This document shows, piece after piece, positions 1-6,232 of a stretch of 11,796 nucleotides of DNA. The stretch is from DASPFV01 sp035620975 (GTDB lineage Bacteria; Acidobacteriota; Vicinamibacteria; Vicinamibacterales; 2-12-FULL-66-21): positions 1 to 11,796 of the forward strand of contig DASPFV010000165.1 in assembly GCA_035620975.1 (NCBI GenBank), in the 5' to 3' direction. Each line of letters begins with the position of its first letter. Position 1 is the stretch's first letter. The position numbers and the translations under genes are program-made. The notes beneath the pieces are model-generated. The model did no database searches. It saw only the letters and a program-made list of their open reading frames with translations, and was not told the origin of the DNA.

Positions 1-15
1 ATAGGGGAGGACTCA

Positions 16-32
16 GGCTGACGCGATCAGCC
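16..32. other. Small perfect hairpin before the phosphatase gene
   Basis: GGCTGA (16-21) pairs perfectly with TCAGCC (27-32) across a 5-base loop. It lies in the 77 bases before the phosphatase start, where I see no convincing promoter. The first frame of the window ends in TGA at 19-21, so the stem could be the end of an upstream gene's terminator. There is no T-tract, so its role is unknown. Confidence 0.25.
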
Positions 33-59
33 CCGTTCGCGAGCCGCGGTCAACACGTC

Positions 60-66
60 GGAGAGG
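60..66 (+). promoter_or_regulatory. Ribosome binding site of the alkaline phosphatase gene
   Basis: GGAGAGG matches the anti-Shine-Dalgarno core and lies 11 bases before the ATG at 78. It supports that ATG as the start, as does the signal peptide that begins there. Confidence 0.6.
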
Positions 67-77
67 CGACTCGACCT

Positions 78-2105
78 ATGCCACGCACACTTCTTCTGCT
101 GTCTGTTCTTGCCTTGTCGCTGTTCTCGGCCGAAGCGGCGACCGCCGAGACGCGAATCCGGATCATGCCGCCCGACGGTGGCATCCTCGCAGGCGGTCAG
201 CGCGTCGACATCCGGGTCGAAGCGGATTCCGACTCTTCGGGGCCCCCGCGCGGACTGCGTGTCACGATCAACGGCCGTGACGTGACCGCCGAAAACATCC
301 TGGACCCGGGAATCGGGGGGGAGCGCGGCGCCGGGGGAACGGGCGCGACCGGAACATCCCTGCCTGCACACGCCAAGGCCGGGCCGGCGCCGGCGACCTC
401 TACGAACTTCCTGCTGCGCGACTTCCACGCCGACACGCCCGGTCCGCTGGTGATCGAAGCCCGTACGGGCGACGGCGCCAGCCGCCGGGTACGGCTGACC
501 GTGGAGGGTTGGAGCGAGGGCGGGCGGCCGCGCGCGCGCAATATCATCCTGCTCCTCGGCGACGGGATGGGCGTCGCGCACCGCACTGCCGCGCGGATCG
601 TGTCGCGAGGGGTCCGGAACGGCAAGGCCGCCGGACGCCTGGCCATGGACACACTCGACGTGACCGGGATCGTGATGACGGGATCGCTCAACTCCGTCAT
701 CACCGATTCGTCGCCTGGCATGGCCGCGTATTCGACCGGCCAGAAGAGCAACAACAACCAGGAGGGGGTATTCCCCGACAACACCCCGGACGTGTTCGAC
801 AACCCGCGCATCGAATACCTCGGTGAGCTCCTGCGCCGCACGCGTGGATCGGGGTTCAACGTCGGGATCGTGACGTCCGCCGACGTGACCGATTCCACAC
901 CCGGGGCGAACGCGGCCCACACCTCCGATCGGTTTGCGGGCGCGCGCATCGCGGCGCAGTTCTTCGACGAGCGGCAGCGGAACGGGATCGCGGTGCTCCT
1001 GGGCGGCGGCGCGCGCCACTTCATGCCCAAGGCCGCCGGCGGCGGACGCACCGACGGCCGACGCCTCGCTGACGAGTTCGCGGACGCGGGGTTCGCGAGG
1101 ATCTCGTCGGGTACGCAGGTCCGCGATCTGCTGGACCCGCGCGCGGCTCCGCCGAAGCAGATCCTCGGGCTGTTCCACTCGTCGCATATGGTCGTCGCCT
1201 TCGACAAGGTCGGGGCCGGCCGGTACAGCGACGAGCTCGCGAAGCCAGCCAACGCCGCCTACCGCGACACACCCGCCCTGGAAGAGATGGCGGACCTGGC
1301 GCTTCGGTCGCTGGCCGCGCACTCGCCGGCGGGCTTCTACCTGCTGATAGAGGGGGCGTCGATCGACAAGCGCGCTCACGCCGTGGACGCGGAGCGCACG
1401 GTCTGGGACATCATCGAATTCGATCGCGCCGTTCAGGTGGCGCTCGACTTCGCGCAGCGTACCAACCGCGATAGCGACCCCGATAACGACACCCTCGTGA
1501 TCGTTACGGCCGATCACGAGACCGGCGGGCTTGCCCTGATCGCGGTCGGAAACGAGCGCTACGAGCCGACGGCGATCGGGCGCGCCGTGCGCGACTACGC
1601 CGCCGTGTTCCGGTTCGAGGCCGATCAGCGCCTGGAGTTCTTCCCCAACTACGTCACCGACGAGAAGGGCTACCCCGTGTCCCCGGATCCGTCACGGAAG
1701 CTACTGCTGGGCTGGGCGGCGGCGCCCGATCACTTCGAGAACTGGCTGTCGAACCGCCTCCAGGCCGAAGCGGCCGTCACCCGGCCGTCGGGGCCGAGCG
1801 TCGCGAACCCGGAGCGCGACGGGCCAGACGAGCCGGGCGACAACGAGAGCATCCGGGGAACGCCGGTGCCGGGCTTCCTCGTCGCGGGCACTATCGAGAA
1901 CGGCGCCACGCCCTGTCCGGCCGAAGACAAGTGCCCGGCTGACACCGCAGCCATCGCCCACGTCATCTCCGGCCACACGGCATCCGATGTGCCCCTTTCC
2001 GCCTCCGGCCCGGGCGCGTGGCAGTTCACCGGGGTCTACGAGAACACGGACGTCTTCCTCAAGATCCTGCGGTCCGCGACTGGCAGCTACCCCCGACAGC
2101 CGTGA
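78..2105 (+). CDS. Secreted alkaline phosphatase (PhoA family)
   Basis: Metal-dependent phosphomonoesterase that releases phosphate from organic esters outside the cytoplasm. It has 675 residues. Residues 1-23 form a Sec-type signal peptide with a leucine-rich core. About 24-145 is an extra beta-rich, perhaps Ig-like, region containing a Gly/Ala-rich stretch (79-108). The catalytic domain follows. By comparison with E. coli PhoA, D162 (GDGMG), E425, D430, H434, D479, H480 and H633 are the metal ligands, S211 is the nucleophile, and D272, T274, R285 and K431 match D153, T155, R166 and K328. All are present, so it should be active. The sequence after the nucleophile reads SSPGMAAYSTG rather than the commoner SAASAT type. 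An acidic, Pro-rich linker (about 568-596) and a Cys pair (613, 618) precede the last zinc histidine. It is longer than the roughly 450 residues of E. coli PhoA. The substrate is not readable from the sequence. Confidence 0.95.
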   Translation: MPRTLLLLSVLALSLFSAEAATAETRIRIMPPDGGILAGGQRVDIRVEADSDSSGPPRGLRVTINGRDVTAENILDPGIGGERGAGGTGATGTSLPAHAKAGPAPATSTNFLLRDFHADTPGPLVIEARTGDGASRRVRLTVEGWSEGGRPRARNIILLLGDGMGVAHRTAARIVSRGVRNGKAAGRLAMDTLDVTGIVMTGSLNSVITDSSPGMAAYSTGQKSNNNQEGVFPDNTPDVFDNPRIEYLGELLRRTRGSGFNVGIVTSADVTDSTPGANAAHTSDRFAGARIAAQFFDERQRNGIAVLLGGGARHFMPKAAGGGRTDGRRLADEFADAGFARISSGTQVRDLLDPRAAPPKQILGLFHSSHMVVAFDKVGAGRYSDELAKPANAAYRDTPALEEMADLALRSLAAHSPAGFYLLIEGASIDKRAHAVDAERTVWDIIEFDRAVQVALDFAQRTNRDSDPDNDTLVIVTADHETGGLALIAVGNERYEPTAIGRAVRDYAAVFRFEADQRLEFFPNYVTDEKGYPVSPDPSRKLLLGWAAAPDHFENWLSNRLQAEAAVTRPSGPSVANPERDGPDEPGDNESIRGTPVPGFLVAGTIENGATPCPAEDKCPADTAAIAHVISGHTASDVPLSASGPGAWQFTGVYENTDVFLKILRSATGSYPRQP

Positions 2106-2119
2106 GGGGATGGAAACGA

Positions 2120-2149
2120 TTCACATCGAGCTTTGCTGGCTGGTAAGCT
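2120..2149 (+). promoter_or_regulatory. Candidate promoter of the histidine kinase operon
   Basis: TTCACA (2120-2125) is followed after 18 bases by an extended -10, TGG plus TAAGCT (2141-2149). Transcription would begin near 2156. That is 15-50 bases after the phosphatase stop, so the kinase operon probably has its own promoter. The match is moderate and was found by eye. Confidence 0.4.
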
Positions 2150-2162
2150 CTGTGTGCCGCGG

Positions 2163-2181
2163 CCCGCGTCCGGACCGCGGG
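2163..2181 (+). other. GC-rich hairpin in the kinase leader
   Basis: CCCGCG (2163-2168) pairs with CGCGGG (2176-2181) around a 7-base loop that contains TCCGGA. If the promoter at 2120-2149 is used and translation starts at 2208, the stem lies in a 5' leader of about 52 bases. It could instead belong to the end of the phosphatase transcript, but no T-tract follows it. Confidence 0.3.
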
Positions 2182-2207
2182 AGGCCCCCTCGAGCGAGGC
2201 AGGTGAC

Positions 2208-4223
2208 GTGGAAGATCCGCGCGACGCCGAAATCGCCGCCTTGCGCCAGCAGCTCGCCGACCTTCGGCGCGAGAAGGACGAGCACGAATCGAAGCTGCGG
2301 GCCAGCATCGTCGAAGCCGAGGACAGGCTGGCCGCCGTGCTGGACGCCGCCCGCGCTGGCGTGTGGGACTTCGACGTCGTGACCGGGACCGGCCGCTGGT
2401 CGGAGCAGTGTCACAAGCTCTACGGCACGGACGCCGCCTCGTTCGCCCCCACCGTCGACAGCTGGCTGGGGCTCGTGCATCCGGCCGATCGCGACGGCGT
2501 TCGGAAGGCCGTGGAGCGCGCGCTCGCGCGAGGCCGCGACCTGAACACTGAATTCCGCGTGCCCCATCCAGCGCGCGGGCAGATCTGGCTCTGGGAGCAC
2601 GGTCATCTGGAGCACGACCCGACCGGTCGTCCCGTGCGCATGGCCGGCATCACGGTTGACGTCACGGAACGGAAGAACAACGAGGAGGTGCTCAGGCGCA
2701 GCGAGCGTCTCTACCGTGGCATCGGCGAGTCGATCGACTACGGCATCTGGGTCTGCGACGCGACGGGCCGCAACATCTACGCGAGCCAGTCATTCCTCGA
2801 TCTCCTTGGAATCACGCAGAGGGAGTGCTCCGAGTTCGGGTGGGGCGATGCCCTGCATCCCGACGATGCGGACGCGACAATCCAGGCGTGGAAGACCTGC
2901 GTCGCGTCCGGGACGTTGTGGGAACGGGAGCACCGGTTCCGGGGCCGTGACGGCGCCTGGCACCACATCCTCGCCCGGGGCGTTCCGATCCGCGACGATG
3001 ATGGCAGAATCGCGTGCTGGGCCGGCATCAATCTCGACATCTCGAGGCTGAAGCAGGCCGAGGAGGCCATCAAGGAATCGGATCGCCGGAAGGACGAGTT
3101 CCTGGCCGTCCTCGCTCACGAGCTGCGCAATCCGCTCGCGCCGCTCGTCATGGCGCTCCAGCTCGCCAGGACTTCCCGCGACGATCCGGCCAGGCTGGAG
3201 GGTCTGTACCGCACGATGGAACGGCAGCTCCGGCAGATGGTCAGGCTGATCGACGACCTCCTGGATGTCTCCAGGATTTCAAAGGGGAAGATCGAGCTCC
3301 GCCGCGAGCCGGTGCTGCTCGCGGACATCGTCGAGGCGGCCATCGAGACCAGCCGCCCTCTGATCGAGGCCGGCGGGCACCAGCTCGAGTTGTCGCTCCC
3401 TGGCGCACCAGTGGTCGTGGCTGTCGATCACATGCGTATCGCGCAGGTGCTCGCGAACCTCCTGAACAACAGCGCGAAGTACTCGGACCGGCCAGGTGTC
3501 ATCCGCCTGCGGGCCGACTGTGACGGCGAGCGCATCCGGCTCTCGGTACGGGACTCCGGGATTGGCATCGCGCCAGCCATGCTGTCGCGCGTCTTCGACC
3601 TCTTCACCCAGGCTGACCGGCGGCACGAGCGCTCCCGGGGCGGTCTGGGCATCGGATTGACCCTCGCGCGAACGCTCGTGGAGCTGCACGGAGGAAGGGT
3701 GGAAGCCTTCAGCGACGGTCCCGGACACGGGAGTGAGTTCGTGGTCACCCTGCCGGTGCTGCCGCGCCTGCTGGAGGGCGGTACGTCGGAGCCGCCCCCC
3801 CCTGTCGGCCAGATGATCAGCCATCGCGTCCTCGTCGCCGATGACAACGAGGACGCGGCGGCGACCCTGGCGCTCACCGTCGAGTCGCTCGGCCACGTCG
3901 TGCAGGTGGCGTACAACGGGCAGGACGCCCTCGATCTCGCCCGGCGCTTCCAGCCTTCCGTGATGTTCCTCGACCTCGGCATGCCCGGCCTGTCGGGACT
4001 CGACGTCGCCCGTCTGGTCCGGCAGGAACGCTGGAAGGTCGCGCCGATGCTCGTGGCCATCACCGGCTGGGGGCGGGACGACGACAAGCGGCAATCCCGC
4101 GAAGCGGGGTTCGATCTTCATCTGGTCAAACCTGTGGATCGCAGGGCCGTGGAGCGGGTCCTGGCGGGGACGGAGTCGACCCCCGCCGACGCGCAGGGCT
4201 CCGTCCCGCAGAGTTCTGCTTGA
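2208..4223 (+). CDS. Soluble PAS-PAS hybrid sensor histidine kinase with receiver domain
   Basis: Two-component hybrid kinase: a signal sensed by PAS domains drives autophosphorylation of a histidine and transfer to the attached receiver. Numbered from the GTG at 2208 (671 residues): coiled coil 5-45, PAS/PAC 37-155, PAS/PAC 165-283, dimerisation and phosphoacceptor helix with H304 in AHELRNP, ATPase domain with an N-box near 414-424, G1 box DSGIGI from 449 and G2 box GLGIGL from 479, and a C-terminal receiver about 540-655 with D589, T619 and K641. No membrane segment is visible, so it should be cytoplasmic. There is no DNA-binding output domain; the receiver probably regulates the kinase or passes phosphate to an unseen partner. 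Start: GTG 2208 has GAGG eight bases upstream. In-frame GTG 2154 and TTG 2133 are alternatives, and 2154 would give a leaderless start. It appears to lead an operon with the next two genes. Confidence 0.9.
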   Translation: MEDPRDAEIAALRQQLADLRREKDEHESKLRASIVEAEDRLAAVLDAARAGVWDFDVVTGTGRWSEQCHKLYGTDAASFAPTVDSWLGLVHPADRDGVRKAVERALARGRDLNTEFRVPHPARGQIWLWEHGHLEHDPTGRPVRMAGITVDVTERKNNEEVLRRSERLYRGIGESIDYGIWVCDATGRNIYASQSFLDLLGITQRECSEFGWGDALHPDDADATIQAWKTCVASGTLWEREHRFRGRDGAWHHILARGVPIRDDDGRIACWAGINLDISRLKQAEEAIKESDRRKDEFLAVLAHELRNPLAPLVMALQLARTSRDDPARLEGLYRTMERQLRQMVRLIDDLLDVSRISKGKIELRREPVLLADIVEAAIETSRPLIEAGGHQLELSLPGAPVVVAVDHMRIAQVLANLLNNSAKYSDRPGVIRLRADCDGERIRLSVRDSGIGIAPAMLSRVFDLFTQADRRHERSRGGLGIGLTLARTLVELHGGRVEAFSDGPGHGSEFVVTLPVLPRLLEGGTSEPPPPVGQMISHRVLVADDNEDAAATLALTVESLGHVVQVAYNGQDALDLARRFQPSVMFLDLGMPGLSGLDVARLVRQERWKVAPMLVAITGWGRDDDKRQSREAGFDLHLVKPVDRRAVERVLAGTESTPADAQGSVPQSSA

Positions 4224-4255
4224 CGCCGGCCTTCCGCCGGGGTTCAACTACACGC

Positions 4256-5053
4256 GTGACTCAGCAACAGGCATCTCCCTTCGACGAGCAGGCTGCCCTC
4301 GCGGAGCTCGAACGGCTTCAGGCGGCCATCCAGGCCGCACGCCGCCAGCGCATGCAGGTCAACGACGAATTCGACTCGTTCGTCCGGACGATGCGACAGC
4401 ACCGGCTGGTCGAGGGCCCGCGAGAGCCGCTGGTCCGGGCGCCGGATCGTCCGCGTGCCAGCCAGAGCCCTCTGGGGCAGCCGGCACGCCCGGAGCCGAT
4501 ACGCCCGGAGCCGGCTCCCTCGATGCCGCCCGTTTCTATCGAAGCGCTGGCCTCGTCGGCGGCGGCGGACAGTGCGCCGCGGCCGAGAGCCGACGCGGCA
4601 CCAGGCCGTGTGGCGCTCGTGTCGAAGTCGCGGCTCCGGCAGGCGGGCATCGTGGCGGCCACTGTTGCCGCCGCTGCACTCGTCCTCCTGCTCGCGCGTT
4701 CCGCTCCCGACGTACCGGCGACGGATGAGGCGCAGCCGGAAGCGGCCCAGTCGTCCGGCGGCGGGCCTTCCCCTGCCGCGGTGCCGACGGCCTCGGCGCC
4801 GGCGCCGGCGGCGGCCGTGCAGATCGAGCTGACGACGATCCGGCCGGCGTGGATGCGCGTGATCGCCGACGGGAAGCGCGTCATCGAACGTGAAGTGCCG
4901 GCCGGCGAGCAGCTCCGGTTCTCGGCCGAGCAGGAGATCTCCGTCAGGGCGGGGGATGCCGGCGCGGTGCAGGTGAGAGTGCGCGGCGGCCAGCCGGCGC
5001 CGCTCGGCCGGAACGGGTTTCCCGTGACGCGCCGCTTCCTGCCGGCCCGCTAG
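4256..5053 (+). CDS. Single-pass membrane protein with RodZ-like C-terminal (DUF4115-like) domain
   Basis: No specific function is recognised. Numbered from GTG 4256 (265 residues): a charged, probably coiled N-terminal region (10-50), a Pro/Ala-rich cytoplasmic linker (55-120), one membrane helix (about 130-147), a Pro/Ala/Ser-rich spacer, and a compact beta domain (about 189-262). The last domain has the spacing of the DUF4115 domain at the C-terminus of RodZ, with W199 and the G..N.FPV ending. RodZ itself begins with a helix-turn-helix; here that is replaced by the coiled coil, so this is not a standard RodZ. A link to the cell envelope or cell shape is inference. Start: GTG 4256 is preferred. 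A TTG at 4220 overlapping the kinase stop as TTGA is possible and would add 12 residues. The next gene starts three bases after this stop. Confidence 0.75.
   Translation: MTQQQASPFDEQAALAELERLQAAIQAARRQRMQVNDEFDSFVRTMRQHRLVEGPREPLVRAPDRPRASQSPLGQPARPEPIRPEPAPSMPPVSIEALASSAAADSAPRPRADAAPGRVALVSKSRLRQAGIVAATVAAAALVLLLARSAPDVPATDEAQPEAAQSSGGGPSPAAVPTASAPAPAAAVQIELTTIRPAWMRVIADGKRVIEREVPAGEQLRFSAEQEISVRAGDAGAVQVRVRGGQPAPLGRNGFPVTRRFLPAR
4486..4513 (+). repeat. 13-bp direct repeat inside the DUF4115-like gene
   Basis: ACGCCCGGAGCCG occurs at 4486-4498 and again at 4501-4513. The 15-base period keeps the frame and encodes two RPEP units in the Pro-rich linker. It is probably linker expansion by slippage. 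Confidence 0.5.
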
Positions 5054-5056
5054 GGC

Positions 5057-5569
5057 ATGAATCCTATCCTGAGCGCCGGGCTCCTCATCGGGGTTCTCTG
5101 CGTCGCCTGGACGTTCGTCATGGGCCTGACCGGCTGGTACAAGGATCCGGTCCTCCTGAACGCGTTTTTCCTGGTGATTCCCATCGAGATGGCCGGCCTG
5201 TTCTGGGGCCTCCGGAGGACCGCCGCCGAGGGCCGCGGGTATGGCAGTCAGGTCATCGCCGGCACCATGATGGCCATCGTCGCCGGGGTGATCATCATGG
5301 CCGGTTCGCTGGTATTCACGATGGTGGCGTACCCCGATTACTTCCGCGAGCTCGAGGAGGCCTACCGGGAACTGGCGCGCGCCCAGGGACGCAGCGAGGC
5401 CGAGATCGCGCAATCGATCAGCGACAACATGGCAAGCGCGACGCCGATGGGGCAGGCAATGGGCGGATTTCTTGGGACGCTCATCACGGGCATCGTGGCT
5501 TCGGCGGTCCTTGCGCTCTTCGTCCGTTCCAGGCATCCGATCGATCCATCTGCACACGCGGGATCCTGA
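5057..5569 (+). CDS. Four-helix membrane protein, DUF4199-like
   Basis: Small integral membrane protein of 170 residues with unknown biochemical role. Four hydrophobic segments are visible: about 4-24, 31-52, 63-92 and 131-156. Between helices 3 and 4 is a charged amphipathic stretch rich in Glu and Arg (about 96-122). The order of helices, the PVLLNAFFLVIP segment and the final GGFLGTLITGIVAS-type helix fit the DUF4199 family, common in Bacteroidota and Acidobacteriota. The ATG lies three bases after the preceding stop, so translational coupling with the DUF4115-like gene is likely. No strong ribosome binding site is seen. It is the last gene of the presumed kinase operon. Confidence 0.8.
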   Translation: MNPILSAGLLIGVLCVAWTFVMGLTGWYKDPVLLNAFFLVIPIEMAGLFWGLRRTAAEGRGYGSQVIAGTMMAIVAGVIIMAGSLVFTMVAYPDYFRELEEAYRELARAQGRSEAEIAQSISDNMASATPMGQAMGGFLGTLITGIVASAVLALFVRSRHPIDPSAHAGS

Positions 5570-5572
5570 CCC

Positions 5573-5609
5573 CGCGGGCCCGAGGCCGCTTCAGGGCGGG
5601 CGGCCCGCG
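5573..5609 (+). terminator. Candidate transcription terminator of the kinase operon
   Basis: CGCGGGCC (5573-5580) and GGCCCGCG (5602-5609) form a perfect 8-bp GC stem with a 21-base loop, beginning four bases after the stop of the DUF4199-like gene and ending before the next promoter. Position and strength suit a terminator. No T-tract follows, so it is not a canonical intrinsic terminator. Confidence 0.4.
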
Positions 5610-5630
5610 CGTGGCTGGACGCCCACTAAC

Positions 5631-5659
5631 TTGACCGGCGCCGCGTCCGGCGCTACCCT
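5631..5659 (+). promoter_or_regulatory. Sigma-70-type promoter for the small secreted protein
   Basis: TTGACC (5631-5636) and TACCCT (5654-5659) are separated by exactly 17 bases, the best promoter match in the window. Transcription would start about 5666, only two bases before the GTG at 5668. The mRNA would therefore be leaderless or nearly so, which agrees with the lack of a Shine-Dalgarno site there. Confidence 0.6.
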
Positions 5660-5667
5660 CGGTCGAG

Positions 5668-6033
5668 GTGGTTCGAAGCCTTCTGCGCGAGCGCTTCCTC
5701 GTCCGTTGGCTGTCAGTCCTGCTGCTGGTGGCGGGCTGGGTGTCCCCGATTGCCGTGCCGCACGCTGGGGACGACGACAGGCTATGTCTGCTGACCGGGC
5801 AGGACGAGGGTGGCGGCACGTCCAGCCTCGCGGCGGAGACGTCGGCCGAGCAGCCGGACCACTGCGCCATCTGCCACACCGCCCGCACTTTCCGCGCGAC
5901 TCGCGGGACCAACTTTTCCGGGGCCGTCGGTCTGGTCTGCCAGAGCCTCGCCGACGACCCGAATGAGCGGCCTCGCCGCGATCCCGCGCACGATCGTCAG
6001 CCCGCCCGGGCACCTCCACTCGCCTCCGCCTGA
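5668..6033 (+). CDS. Small secreted Cys/His protein, DUF2946-like
   Basis: A 121-residue protein that I recognise only tentatively. The N-terminus has arginines followed by a hydrophobic stretch (about 14-31) ending in PHA-GDDD, so it is exported or membrane-anchored. The mature part has a conserved-looking DHCAICH motif (64-70) and two more cysteines (40, 91). The layout of a signal segment plus one HCxxC motif resembles DUF2946-type proteins, which often sit beside metal-related genes and TonB receptors. The motif also has the CxxCH form used for covalent haem c, but it is single and in a very small protein, so metal binding is at least as likely. The Arg/Pro-rich tail (about 100-121) looks unstructured. 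It lies 199 bases before a zinc-type TonB receptor, which supports a role in metal acquisition by inference. The start follows the promoter at 5631-5659. Confidence 0.7.
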   Translation: MVRSLLRERFLVRWLSVLLLVAGWVSPIAVPHAGDDDRLCLLTGQDEGGGTSSLAAETSAEQPDHCAICHTARTFRATRGTNFSGAVGLVCQSLADDPNERPRRDPAHDRQPARAPPLASA

Positions 6034-6065
6034 CCCGTTCGATTCGGTCCACGGGTGATTCGAAG

Positions 6066-6099
6066 CCGCTTGTACGGCGCAAACCGGCCGTACGAGCGG
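6066..6099. other. 13-bp inverted repeat (hairpin or operator)
   Basis: CCGCTTGTACGGC (6066-6078) and GCCGTACGAGCGG (6087-6099) are reverse complements except for one position that gives a G-U pair in RNA. The loop is GCAAACCG. The inner 7 bp, GTACGGC/GCCGTAC, are perfect. It starts 33 bases after the stop of the small secreted protein and forms the first two units of the repeat array. It could be a terminator without a T-tract, an RNA element before the receptor gene, or a protein-binding dyad. Confidence 0.5.
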
Positions 6100-6190
6100 A
6101 CCCGCGTGTCCGACGCGAGTTGCCGTGCGCGCGAATTGCCCGTCCGATGCGAAGCGCCCATGCGGTGCGAATCCGTCGTCCGGCGCGAAC
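6067..6190 (+). repeat. Degenerate 17-19-bp tandem repeat array
   Basis: Seven consecutive units end at 6084, 6101, 6119, 6136, 6154, 6172 and 6190, giving steps of 17 or 18 bases. A weaker unit ends at 6065. The units share a GCGAA-like ending (GCGAAG, GCGAAT and GCGAAC in the last three) and a CCGTCCG-like middle; a rough consensus is CGCCCGTCCGRYGCGAAY. The last four are the most similar. The array fills most of the gap between the small secreted protein and the TonB receptor, ends 42 bases before the receptor ATG, and has no unique spacers, so it is not CRISPR. Its function is unknown. Confidence 0.55.
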
Positions 6191-6199
6191 CGGCCGCAG

Positions 6200-6211
6200 G
6201 TAATCCCTTAC
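6200..6211. promoter_or_regulatory. Short dyad before the TonB receptor gene, possible operator
   Basis: GTAA-TCCC-TTAC is a small perfect dyad 21 bases before the receptor ATG, in the only A/T-richer part of this gap. The position would suit a repressor site, such as one for a Fur or Zur relative, but the match to known boxes is poor and the arms are only four bases long. Confidence 0.2.
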
Positions 6212-6222
6212 GCAAAAATTCT

Positions 6223-6227
6223 GGAGG
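6223..6227 (+). promoter_or_regulatory. Ribosome binding site that sets the TonB receptor start
   Basis: GGAGG lies five bases before ATG 6233. It is the strongest Shine-Dalgarno match in the window. It fixes the start at 6233 rather than at the in-frame GTG 6125, which would translate the tandem repeats. Confidence 0.8.
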
Positions 6228-6232
6228 CATTC

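Noticed and set aside
27..1517. Long minus-strand open frame opposite the phosphatase gene
   Set aside because: It is Arg/Gly-rich with no recognisable domain, while the plus strand carries every catalytic residue of a known enzyme. High GC makes long antisense frames common.
4220..4255. TTG 4220 as start of the DUF4115-like gene and TTGACG there as a -35
   Set aside because: The TTGA overlap is possible, but the TTG has no ribosome binding site and the first 12 residues look non-native. The matching -10 (TCAACT) is too weak to call a promoter.
4244..5557. 437-codon minus-strand frame opposite the DUF4115-like and DUF4199-like genes
   Set aside because: It is low-complexity and rich in Arg and His, and it spans two plus-strand genes with membrane helices and a tight stop-start junction. 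It is an antisense shadow.
5863..5877. Cytochrome c haem site (CAICH) in the small secreted protein
   Set aside because: A single CxxCH in a 121-residue protein without other cytochrome features is not enough. It is kept only as an alternative to metal binding.
6067..6190. CRISPR-like array
   Set aside because: The units are directly adjacent and degenerate, with no unique spacers and no cas genes nearby.
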